Shown here in pieces: positions 46,142-55,533 of a DNA stretch of 64,000 nucleotides. Numbering within the stretch: position 1 is the stretch's first letter; every line of letters starts with the position of its first letter. This stretch comes from Diphasiastrum complanatum (Eukaryota; Streptophyta; Lycopodiopsida; Lycopodiales; Lycopodiaceae). Both the position numbers and the translations under genes were made by a program. A model generated the notes under the pieces. It saw nothing but the letters and a program-made list of their open reading frames with translations. It was not told the origin of the DNA and ran no database searches. The stretch spans positions 39,197,014 through 39,261,013 of the forward strand of contig CM055102.1 of the NCBI GenBank assembly GCA_029204225.1, in the 5' to 3' direction.

Positions 46142-46395
46142 TGTTGGTGTCAAACAAAACACACTTGTGCTTGTGTTTGTTAACATTAGCAATCCAACTC
46201 TCAAGGTCTCAGGGCTGTCAATCCGTAGTGTCTGGTTCTTGACATGTAATTTCTCTCTTTTGGATATATAAACAGCCCACAAAGGCTGGCAGTGTATGGT
46301 CATTTCTTCATCAAGTCTCTGTTGTTTTCTATTCTGAAGTTTCTTTCTTTACGTAGCTTAAGTAGCAGCCATCCTTTTGGTAGCTAAATCCAACA
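46142..46395 (+). repeat. Hemivirus 5' LTR (tandem copy 1)
   Basis: 254 bases with perfect terminal repeats TGTTGG...CCAACA. It is roughly 93-95% identical by eye to the minus-strand LTR at 54320-54072. CCTTC precedes it (46137-46141). Confidence 0.9.
46265..46273 (+). promoter_or_regulatory. Hemivirus LTR TATA box
   Basis: TATATAAAC in the middle of the LTR, conserved in all three LTR copies, fits a retrotransposon promoter. Confidence 0.6.
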
Positions 46396-46397
46396 TA

Positions 46398-46411
46398 GGT
46401 TATGGGCCCAC
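46398..46411 (+). other. Primer-binding site matching the tRNA-Met anticodon region
   Basis: GGTTATGGGCCCAC starts two bases after the LTR end and is the exact complement of the plant initiator tRNA-Met anticodon stem-loop (GTGGGCCCATAACC), not of its 3' end. This is how half-tRNA primed copia hemiviruses (Drosophila copia, yeast Ty5) are organised. The tRNA sequence is from memory. Confidence 0.8.
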
Positions 46412-46418
46412 ACATGCA

Positions 46419-46904
46419 GTAACCTACACCAGCCACTTTCACCTCTGGAAACTGAAGATGCAAATGATCCTCCTTGAAAGAGATTTGAGAGATCACAAAT
46501 GGTGATGGTTGCAAGAAACAAAAGAGTGGATTAGAAGAGACAACAAAGCCAGAGCCTTGATCCTTCTGAGCCTATGTGACAACCAGCTACTTCATGTTAG
46601 CAAGGCTAACACTGCAGCAGAAGCATGGAAGGGGATGCAAGCAACCTTTGAAGTAAAGACTATAGCAAATCAGCTTCATTTACGAAAGAGGCTCATGCTG
46701 CTAAAAATGTCAAAAGGAGAATCTATGGTAGATCATTTCTTAAAGCTTCTTCTTGTGAATGAGAGCTATAAAGATATCTTTGCTAGGTCTCCCTATCCAA
46801 ATGATTGGCTAATGTATGTGCTTTCTATCCTTTCAATTCATTCTTTATTATTGCATACTATGATGTGTTTTTCATCTCTTATGTCATTGACATTGATGCC
46901 ATAG
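46419..46904 (+). pseudogene. Hemivirus gag N-terminal half (copy 1)
   Basis: Reads HFHLWKLKMQMILLERDLRD, a TGA at about 46503, then EWIRRDNKARALILLSLCDN, HVSKANTAAEAWKGMQATFE and KMSKGESMVDHFLK, a copia UBN2-type Gag. After about 46745 the homology stops and unrelated sequence continues in frame to 46904. No initiating ATG is evident. The missing C-terminal half of this same Gag (MAAIGSEIKEDEALVSLLHS onward) is on the opposite strand at 54985-54578. Confidence 0.85.
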
Positions 46905-49900
46905 CTTCCGCCCATTTTCTTGCAGTATTCCTTATTGTTTGCTGTGGTTAAAAGATTTGGCATTGATATGCCATGACACCTCAAGGACATTATACTCAAA
47001 GTCGTTTCCCAACTTAACACTAATTAGCCTACTCGTTCCAACCAAAATATGTTTGTGCATTTACCATTTAACCTAATGCATATACCAACAAGCTGAAAGC
47101 TTAGCCTAATATGTTGGCTCATCCCTAGTTCATAAGCTTAGGCATGCTCATCGAAACTTGCTCTAGGACTTCCTCAAGAGGCATCACGGAACCCCAAGAT
47201 GAGTTTCTTGTAAGCATTCTAAGACTCTAGAGTAGATTCTACCTCACTTGTGTCACTAAATGTATGCATTGTTGGTCAAAGGTTGAGTGCTTCAAATAGA
47301 CAAATGAACAAATGAAGATAAAGAGTCATGATCATGTAATGCAATGCATGACGTATATGATAATCTTCTTGTGATCATGGTAGCTTGATGAAAAGACTAA
47401 AGAAATAGCTACATATATTGATCACAACAACCAAATAAAAAGTTTCATGTTGATATGGATAGCACTTATAATAAAAACAAAAGATTCCTTCAAAAAAATT
47501 GAAGCCAAGCTATTTCACTTCCACGAGGGGCCGCTACCGTGCAGGTAAATGTATCCTCAAAGATCTAAATTATGACCATGATTATGTGGCTGCATTGAGA
47601 TAGTATGCGATACAAAAGAAAGAGAAAACAAAATATACAATACAAGGAAGATAGTATACAAGAAAGTTACAAAGAAAGAAATCTTAGTTGCACATAACAA
47701 AACAAAAGATTCGTACTTCCCGGAATGAGACAAATGAAATTGATAGAGTTGAGAAGAAGCGCCAAAAGCCGATCTCCCACAATCTCCTACAAGAATAAAA
47801 AATGAGAAAACCCTAGAAAAAATAACACGGCTTTGAGAATTCAATCACGGACGTCGGATTCCGACATCTGTATTATCCGTCGGAATCCAATGTCCGCTTT
47901 ATGGTTTTTTTTTTATGCATGGACAGGTGACGTCATTAATTAAAAAGTTGCAGTGTCTTTGAAATGACATTATTATGCACAGCAATGCAATCTTTTACCA
48001 ATAAAGAAGAGTTGTGTTTCATATCTCTGTCTTATGAACTTTGTCAACAACTGAAAGTAGATCTTTGTATAGGGTTATGCCAATGTATAAGGTTGCTCAC
48101 GAGAATGCCTTCAAAAGACTATTCTTCAAGGAAAACAAAGAAAAGTTTTTGTTTGACTTCATGCATTCATTGTCTTTGAGTGATTCTTTAACTTTTGCTT
48201 ATTAATGGCTCTCAGTTTGCTTCCTTTCTTGCAAACTTTATAAGTTTTGTAGATTCCTGGTGCGTATTTGGTGTAAAGGTCTCATGTGCCAATGACCATG
48301 TCATACGAGATGGGTTCTAAGGCTACCTGCTCCTGTATCAAAAGTATTCTTTGCTTATTCATTTCTCACCCCATTAGATGGGGCAGGCGAAAAGCTTTGT
48401 TGATTGCAGCTTGGCAACTTGTGCCCTAAATGGTTTTCAGTTTTTATTTAAGTTGCAAGGTGAAAAATGAGGAAACCTCATTCTTACCAAGTAAAGTTTG
48501 ATTCTGTATGCAAGAAAGAGTTCCTGTTTGCTTGTAATGGAGGACCATGCTTTCAGCCATAGGCCCTTCTAAAATATTCTATTAGAGTCAATTGCTTTCA
48601 CAAGTAGCATGTATTGAAGATCGTGACAACAAAGCCATAAACATAGGCCGTGAAATTATGAGCAATCCAATCGACTGAATTCCACACAATTGACGCATTA
48701 TATGTGCCTAATGATCCTTTGTCTTAAGTAGAAGTTTATGCATTCAAGATGAGCAAGCTGATTTTTGTGGCAATGAGCCCATATGAAGATGTTCAAATAG
48801 TGTTATGATTAAACATTTGCACATTTTTGTGCCGTGACGAATGATAAAATATCTGCCTTATTTCTAACACCATTCTGACCAATGTAGGATTTGCAGTATG
48901 TATGCCCATTTATTCAAGGCTTATCGGTCAAGATGGCTCATACAATGAACACCATATAATAAACTGAGTCACTTGACAAGAAAGAAATCCCAGCACATTG
49001 GGATCAAGCTCACTTCTTTAAGGCGTGTTAGTCCAGATGGTTCACAATATAAGCAATGCCAAAGCAAAAGCTAAGAAAGCATGTAACGAAGGTTGCCCAG
49101 GGAGCCTCAGTTTCACTTCTAAAGGTAGGAAACTGCCCACTTTGATGTCCGTTTGCTGTGAAACCAGCAATTCCTCAGATTTTGTGAAGGAACTGGTCCC
49201 ACCTTCCCAGCACGAATGCCAGCCTTCACAGAGGGCTGTGTAACCTCAAAATTTTCTTCTTATCACTCTTGGACCTGGTTTCACGGGGAGGCGTTCCGCC
49301 TCGGGCTTCTCATGGAATAACATGGAAATGGCTTGATTTTCAAAGTGAATTATTATATATGCAAAAATGTCAAGTAACAATATATGCCTCATGATTCTTC
49401 CTTAATGTCACTACGTGTTATAACTAATAACCTTAAGGATGTATAATTCAAATCGAATCATTGACACATTATTTCAAATGAAGAGTGGTAAGACATATTT
49501 GAGTGAGCTTGCCTTAATGAAATGGGCTAGAAACAATAGTTTGAACTAACAAACTAGGATAATGAAAAATATGCTTGCTTGGAAGTTACATTCAATCCAT
49601 AATCATCCATTGGAGAATCATTTCCATACATGGATTGATTGCTTTGATGACGAGCTAAATATTTAGATTTCTTCAAGCATTTTCCTAAGACCATCCATAG
49701 CGAACGACCTTAGTTGGGTTTGATGTTTTTTTTTGGCATGTTCTACAATGAATTTGGCAAAGTTATTCCAAAACTCATCTACATTTGTGTCCTCATGTCG
49801 ATATAAGTATGAATTCTAGTAATCTCAAAGATTTGTATGGTATCAATCATAAATCTTTTGCAAGTATGAAGAGGTTAGAAAAGTGCAAGGCTTTTTTATA

Positions 49901-50606
49901 GGAAATATATTATGAGTTTGATAAAAGAAAAGCAAACTTTAGTAACTAATATTTTGATCTTGTATGTCTATGTACGTTGGGTGACATCGAACTCCATACT
50001 TCAAGGTGAGGAAAGGACTTGTCTACCTACATGACACCTATTGTTCAGCCTCATTTATTAATTGAATATGCAAGCCTAGAATTTTTATGGAATAAAAGCT
50101 CTTACGAAGATTTCTTGAACATTGAATGTGACATACTAGTTCGATTGCATCAATGATGTGAGAGCACTTATGTTTCTTCTATGTGTACATTTGCATTCGT
50201 AAGCTCTATGAAAAGTCACATGAACTTTCATAATCAACAGTTACTTGAGTCTATATTTCTCATCACAATTGTATTTGATGATGTTTTGTCATGACTCTCT
50301 AGCACATGATTTATTGGCATTGCCTTTTATTTTCTTGGAGAGCTTTGCTTAGGGTTTTGTGTGGAACCGAGAAATCCATTTCTACAAGGTGGAAATATTT
50401 CGCAGTTTTTATTTTATTTTATTGTGTTTGCAGACCAAAGGAGAGTTATAGTATAACATGTCTGATGTTGATTTCAACACCATGTAGTTACATCAATAAC
50501 CTCCTACATTTCTACAAGGTGAAAATATTTTGCAATTTTTATTTTATTTTATTGTGTTTGCGGACCAAAGGAGAGTTATAGTATAACATGTCTGATGTTG
50601 ACCTTC

Positions 50607-50860
50607 TGTTGGTGTCAAACAAAACACACTTGTGCTTGTGTTTGTTAACATTAGCAATCCAACTCTCAAGGTCTCAGGGCTGTCAATCCGTAGTGTCTGG
50701 TTCTTGACATGTAATTTCTCTCTTTTGGATATATAAACAGCCCACAAAGGCTGGCAGTGTATGGTCATTTCTTCATCAAGTCTCTGTTGTTTTCTATTCT
50801 GAAGTTTCTTTCTTTACGTAGCTTAAGTAGCAGCCATCCTTTTGGTAGCTAAATCCAACA
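50607..50860 (+). repeat. Hemivirus 5' LTR (tandem copy 2)
   Basis: Same 254-base LTR as 46142-46395, with the same CCTTC before it and the same TATA box, duplicated with the unit. Confidence 0.9.
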
Positions 50861-50862
50861 TA

Positions 50863-50876
50863 GGTTATGGGCCCAC
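50863..50876 (+). other. tRNA-Met anticodon-type primer-binding site (copy 2)
   Basis: GGTTATGGGCCCAC two bases after the LTR, as in copy 1. Confidence 0.8.
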
Positions 50877-50883
50877 ACATGCA

Positions 50884-51359
50884 GTAACCTACACCAGCCA
50901 CTTTCACCTCTGGAAACTGAAGATGCAAATGATCCTCATTTGAGAGATCACAAATGGTGATGGTTGCAAGAAACAAAAGAGTGGATTAGAAGAGACAACA
51001 AAGCCAGAGCCTTGATCCTTCTGAGCCTATGTGACAACCAGCTACTTCATGTTAGCAAGGCTAACACTGCAGCAGAAGCATGGAAGGGGATGCAAGCAAC
51101 CTTTGAAGTAAAGACTATAGCAGATCAGCTTCATTTACGAAAGAGGCTCATGCTGCTAAAAATGTCAAAAGGAGAATCTATGGTAGATCATTTCTTAAAG
51201 CTTCTTCTTGTGAATGAGAGCTATAAAGATATCTTTGCTAGGTCTCCCTATCCAAATGATTGGCTAATGTATGTGCTTTCTATCCTTTCAATTCATTCTT
51301 TATTATTGCATACTATGATGTGTTTTTCATCTCTTATGTCATTGACATTGATGCCATAG
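50884..51359 (+). pseudogene. Hemivirus gag N-terminal half (copy 2)
   Basis: Same gag half as at 46419, with one clear substitution (Asn to Asp in KTIADQLHLRKRL) and a ~10-base deletion near 50938. Broken at the same point after MVDHFLK. Confidence 0.85.
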
Positions 51360-51480
51360 CTTCCGCCCATTTTCTTGCAGTATTCCTTATTGTTTGCTGT
51401 GGTTAAAAGATTTGGCATTGATATGCCATGACACCTCAAGGACATTATACTCAAAGTCGTTTCCCAACTTAACACTAATT

Positions 51481-51667
51481 AGCCTACTCGTTCCAACCAA
51501 AATATGTTTGTGCATTTACCATTTAACCTAATGCATATACCAACAAGCTGAAAGCTTAGCCTAATATGTTGGCTCATCCCTAGTTCATAAGCTTAGGCAT
51601 GCTCATGTTGATATGGATAGCACTTATAATAAAAACAAAAGATTCCTTCAAAAAAATTGAAGCCAAA
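51481..51667 (+). repeat. Tandem unit, partial third copy with internal deletion
   Basis: Repeats the first 126 bases of copy 2 (51481-51606), skips about 297 bases, then repeats about 60 more (from GTTGATATGGATAGC to GAAGCCAA). The internal joint has TCAT on both parental edges, a 4-base microhomology. Confidence 0.9.
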
Positions 51668-53139
51668 GGGGAATGAAATGTCCAATCCATAGAAGCTACC
51701 TTTGTGATAATCTATCGAGGTTTGCAATTTTATAAATAGCAAGGTTTTGTAGGCACATAGAACTCAAATTTTTCTAGTGTGACAAATCCATTTACCGTAC
51801 ATCAAAACTTGAACTATTTTTGCTTAAGAGTATGCAAATTTTCAGTCACCTTGTATGTTGAAGGACTTTACTTTGCAATCGCCTTTAAGAATGTTGAAAG
51901 TGCCTGCAAAAATGAGTATCGTTTTACATGCCAATTGTCAAACTTGGCATCTCACCAACTTATTTCAATTTTTATCCTCAAGCTTTTACTAGTTTTATTC
52001 ATAGATTCAAATTTAGAGGTTTTATTGTCTTATCGCTTTCAATGAGGTGTTAGAGATTTTTTATAAGTAAGTGACATGAACTCCCTTGCTCGAGGCTTTG
52101 CCTGGAGCAAACACTAATATCTCCCTCGCGCTCATGATGTTGTGCCCATGCAAGGTGTTGTTCTTGAGCCATGTCTGAGCTAAGACGATGTTTATTGTTT
52201 TCAAAGAACTTGGAAGGCCCAAATTTGGACTATTTCTAGAGAAATGAAAAATCTAAGTATGTATATGGATATAATCATAAATATTCATTTATTTACATAT
52301 AACACATATATTGTTACATATCATTGTCCATGTAATAAGTATACACAAAGACCTTGGATTATATGGTCGGTCGAAAATGTATTAAAACACTAAAGTGGGG
52401 GGGTGGAGCGTCGACATCGACAACGCTGTGGGGCTGTTCAGATCTTCTTCTGTCACATCTGCTGTTTGCAGCTATCACTCCCCGCCCGCCCGCCCCCCCC
52501 CCCAGGGGCCCCTTATACCACCGGTGACACATGATATTCTCTCGGATGTCTTCTCTCGGATGGCTCGGATGTCTTTGTCGTCGTCGTCGTCGTCGTTTGT
52601 TGCGGGTGGGGACATCGAACGACAGCGCTGTTTGATGCGACGAGCAAATAGCATCCCACCAAACCCCATACATGCACCACGCTGGACCTAGTTAGGGGTA
52701 GGGTAGCTTTAGCTGAACGTCTCCCTTTGCTTGAAAGGTGAGCAAACTTTTAGCTTCCTAGGATCCTTTGTAAGGCACCCCAGTTTATGCACTCATTGAG
52801 GTGGAAAGAAAGTAAATCTCTACAAATGGCTCTCTCATAACCCTCTCCTTAGTGGCCAAGGGATCCAACAAATTATGTCATGGGAACATTCTTGTGAGGA
52901 TTGTTATTTCCTTTTTGTCAATTATATGTCTTCATTTGTGAGGATTCTTGTGAGGATTTGTTACTTCCTTTTTGTCAATTCGCTCTGATTTCATGGAGAG
53001 GAAAGGAAGCCCTAACCAACTCGCTATGGATGACAACCAGTGAGCTCTGGTGATGATTAACATGCATTCATTGCTCTTTCTCTTGCATTAATTGCACTTT
53101 TGTTGTTGGCACATGATCCCAGTGAATGTAATAGAGATT

Positions 53140-53172
<33 letters not shown>

Positions 53173-53175
53173 CGC
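53140..53175. repeat. (TG)n/(CG)n microsatellite
   Basis: About 11 TG units followed by a CG-rich tail. Confidence 0.9.
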
Positions 53176-53185
53176 ACTATAGAGG

Positions 53186-53267
53186 GATGTTTGTCAATGG
53201 TGGAGAGGACACATCAATATTGATGTAGAGGATGTTTGCCAATGGTGGAGAGGACACATCAATTTTG
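53186..53267 (+). repeat. Two tandem 45-bp repeats
   Basis: GATGTTTGYCAATGGTGGAG followed by AGGACACATCAAT starts at 53186 and again at 53231. Confidence 0.9.
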
Positions 53268-53359
53268 AGGGTCTTTCAAAATCCTAAAATGTATGGTAAG
53301 GAAATCGTCTCCAAAACATTTTAGAGACAAAATGAGTTTTAGAAAAAAATCTCTAGAAT

Positions 53360-53363
<4 letters not shown>

Positions 53364-53445
<82 letters not shown>
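53364..53445. repeat. (GA)n microsatellite
   Basis: About 41 GA units. Frames through it are dinucleotide artefacts. Confidence 0.95.
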
Positions 53446-53448
<3 letters not shown>

Positions 53449-54071
53449 TATTCAATTTGCAAAGAGGGACTAAGGTGGACCAAACGATGTGCTCCCTTAG
53501 CAACTTTGTGTGGAAATGGGAGGAAGTGGGACATGTACATGATGTAATTGTCCATGTCTACCCACAATGTGTAGATGTCCTTGTCTCCCCACCTTCATAG
53601 GTTGACAATTACATCTCGTGGCTAACCAACCTTCGTCCTATTACCTTATGCATAGCTACAAAGGGTTGCAAATCATGTCAACTCCTCAATCCTCCATTAC
53701 CACATGGAACTTAATGCTCCCCACTAAATGCAACCATATGAGAATATGAATTCACAAATTCATCATAATTCAAAAGTGCTCTCTCCCTCGTGCAATGGAG
53801 AGAGCCTCTCGTATGTTGAGCATGTGGTTGGTTAGAATCCCATAGCCTGCCATCATTGTATGAATACCTAACACGTAGTAGCATTCTAGAATTGCTCACA
53901 ATATTAATTGAGGTGGGTTACAAGTGTAAACCTCCTCCAAGTGATCCCAACATCACCAAGATGTTGAATTCGTAACATCATGGTGCTAACATTGGTTTAT
54001 TAGCATAACCCTCCTCCAAGTGATGCCAACGTCATCGTCAGGAGGTTATTGATGTAACATGGTGTTGAAGG

Positions 54072-54320
54072 TGTTGGCTTTAGCTACCAAAAGGATGACT
54101 GCTACTTAAGCTACGTAAAGAAAGAAACTTCAGAAAAGAAAACAATAGAGACTTGATGAAGAAATGACCATACGCTGCCAGCCTTCGTGGGCTGTTTATA
54201 TATCCAAAAGAGAGAAATTACGTGCCAAGAACCAGACACTATGGATTGACAACCTTGAGAGTTGGATTGCTGATGTCAACAAACACAAGAAACACAAGTG
54301 TGTTTTGTTTGACACCAACA
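54072..54320 (-). repeat. Hemivirus 3' LTR, inverted
   Basis: 249 bases on the minus strand, TGTTGG (at 54320) to CCAACA (at 54072). Followed on that strand by CCTTC (54071-54067) and then AACACCATG, which continues the target repeat interrupted at 46141. No primer-binding site follows, and a purine tract precedes it, so it is a 3' LTR. Confidence 0.9.
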
Positions 54321-54331
54321 AACCCTCCCTC
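54321..54331 (-). other. Hemivirus polypurine tract
   Basis: GAGGGAGGGTT on the minus strand lies directly before the LTR start at 54320. Confidence 0.75.
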
Positions 54332-54372
54332 AAACAAAACATCACATTTCTTTTCTGAATTCTACTATCACC

Positions 54373-54523
54373 TACATGTAGACTCCATGGCTTCACACAT
54401 CATTTGTGTGTGGTCTATGTAGCTATACATGGACTGTGATTAAACAGTCTTTCACTTACATGTAGACTCTACATCTTCACACACCATTGTGTGTGGTCTA
54501 CGTAGCTATACATGAACTGTGAA
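54373..54523 (+). repeat. Two tandem 84-bp repeats
   Basis: TACATGTAGACTC...TTCACACA...TGTGTGTGGTCTA...GTAGCTATACATG starts at 54373 and 54457. Each unit has an internal inverted pair. It lies between the hemivirus gag remnant and its LTR, where pol should be. Confidence 0.85.
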
Positions 54524-54577
54524 TTTTGATTTCTAATTTTAGTGATACCTACAAGAAGCTACATACATCACTAAATT

Positions 54578-54985
54578 CTAAAGAACTACTTCTTTTTCCT
54601 CTTCTTCAGCTAACATGGCAGCTTTTTGATTTGTTTTCTCATCATAGGCCTTTTTCCAGTACTTCCTTGCAAAATGGCCAATTTTTCCACAGTAGTTGCA
54701 CTTGGCTCCTTCCTCCTTGTCGTGCTCTCCCTTGCTTTTGAATGGGTTTCTCTTGCTTGCCACATAAAGGGCAGTGTCATGCCCATTGTGATATCCTTCA
54801 GAGGATAGATCTTTGCGCCTTAGTTCTTCTTGGAGCAGAGCTGCCTTGATGGTTGTAATGTCATGAGTATGACCAATGCTTCCAAAAAAAAAAATGGAGG
54901 CGAATTGAGCATAAGACTCTGGTAGGCTATGAAGCAGTGATACAAGAGCTTCATCCTCTTTTATCTCTGATCCAATTGCAGCCAT
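54578..54985 (-). pseudogene. Hemivirus gag C-terminal half
   Basis: Reads AAIGSEIKEDEALVSLLHSL, PESYAQF, then IKAALLQEELRRKD, a basic linker, and a zinc knuckle CNYCGKIGHFARKYW in which the last Cys is Tyr. It ends in an acidic stretch (AEEEEKEVV). It begins exactly where the plus-strand gag half at 46419-46745 stops. Protease, integrase, RT and RNase H are missing between here and the 3' LTR. Confidence 0.85.
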
Positions 54986-55177
54986 CTGGAGGGGACATTA
55001 CAAATCGTTTTCTATGAAAGTGAGACAAAGGATCCTCATATTGTCTACAATTGGTGGTTTGTGAATAGGTTTAAACTTAACTAAACTAAAGAGCTTGTTG
55101 AACCCTAGAGTTGTAATAGGCACACTTTTGTGTGCATGTGCACAAACATGCACATCAGACCCATGTTTGCTTTCTGG
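54986..55177. other. Sequence beyond the gag break
   Basis: No gene. It joins the broken hemivirus gag to the inverted 72-bp repeat. Confidence 0.4.
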
Positions 55178-55249
55178 GGCATCATTAGTGATAAACTATC
55201 AAAATTTAGTTATGGTAGTTTGACATGACAATAGACTTTCTAATTATGT
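55178..55249 (-). repeat. Inverted copy of 42460-42531
   Basis: About 72 bases complementary to 42460-42531, with a few mismatches. It lies right of the broken hemivirus gag half. Confidence 0.85.
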
Positions 55250-55492
55250 CATCTGATATATTTGGGTTTCTGCATTGTGTGAGTTGGATATTTGTGCTTC
55301 TCATATCTATTCTTACTGATCTTTTTTCATCTTAGGATCCAATTTTTTCCATGGTGTGAGAAATCAGTTCTTTGAGCGTAGATAGCAGTGGTTGTCACAA
55401 ATGCCTATTATTTAGCTTTCTCAATGGTTGTCATAGACACCTATTAAGAAACTGATACCTCATTAAGAGTGACTACAAGTTGTTCATTGGAC

Positions 55493-55533
55493 ACGCGCAC
55501 GCGCACACACACACATGCACGCACGCACGCACG
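55493..55533. repeat. CA/CGCA microsatellite, left part
   Basis: ACGCGCACGCGCACACACAC followed by GCAC repeats, ending directly at the copia D2 LTR. The continuation is at 60220. Confidence 0.9.

Larger units (their letters stand above)
42533..47024 (+). repeat. Tandem duplication unit, copy 1 (4492 bp)
   Basis: Begins AGCCTACTCGTTCC and is followed directly by a near-identical second copy at 47025. Differences are few: scattered substitutions, a ~28-base block near 44731-44757 present only here, and a ~10-base block near 46475 present only here. The unit carries a 5' half of a copia hemivirus (46142-46904) and otherwise no recognised gene. A minus-strand frame at 43351-43064 begins MNSQSRVIFSRVFSFF in a context with a TAGGGTTT motif, and a plus-strand frame at 44532-44855 is Cys/Lys-rich. 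Neither is recognised, and both recur in copy 2 (the second shortened). Confidence 0.95.
47025..51480 (+). repeat. Tandem duplication unit, copy 2 (4456 bp)
   Basis: Near-identical to 42533-47024 and directly adjacent. It lacks a ~28-base and a ~10-base block of copy 1; the second deletion falls in the hemivirus gag lead (about 50938) and adds a frame change. It has the same minus-strand frame at 47844-47557. Confidence 0.95.
51668..54066. other. Gene-free region with several simple repeats
   Basis: No supported gene; overlapping frames near 52359-52691 come from GC-rich simple sequence. Noted: a C-rich run at about 52483-52513, (GTC)n at 52577-52596, a ~37-base direct repeat (52888-52923 and 52944-52980), and a CCTCCTCCAAGTGAT-type block twice near 53930 and 54010. 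The right end is the inverted continuation of the hemivirus target repeat. Confidence 0.55.

Noticed and set aside
42533-51480. The 4.5-kb copies as a long LTR pair
   Set aside because: They are directly adjacent with no internal region, primer-binding site or polypurine tract between them, and have no TG...CA ends or target duplication.
52359-52691. Overlapping frames of about 100 codons on both strands
   Set aside because: They run through (GTC)n and C-rich simple sequence; no protein family is recognised.
53259-53600. Frames rich in Leu-Ser or Glu-Arg
   Set aside because: Dinucleotide repeat artefacts of (GA)n.
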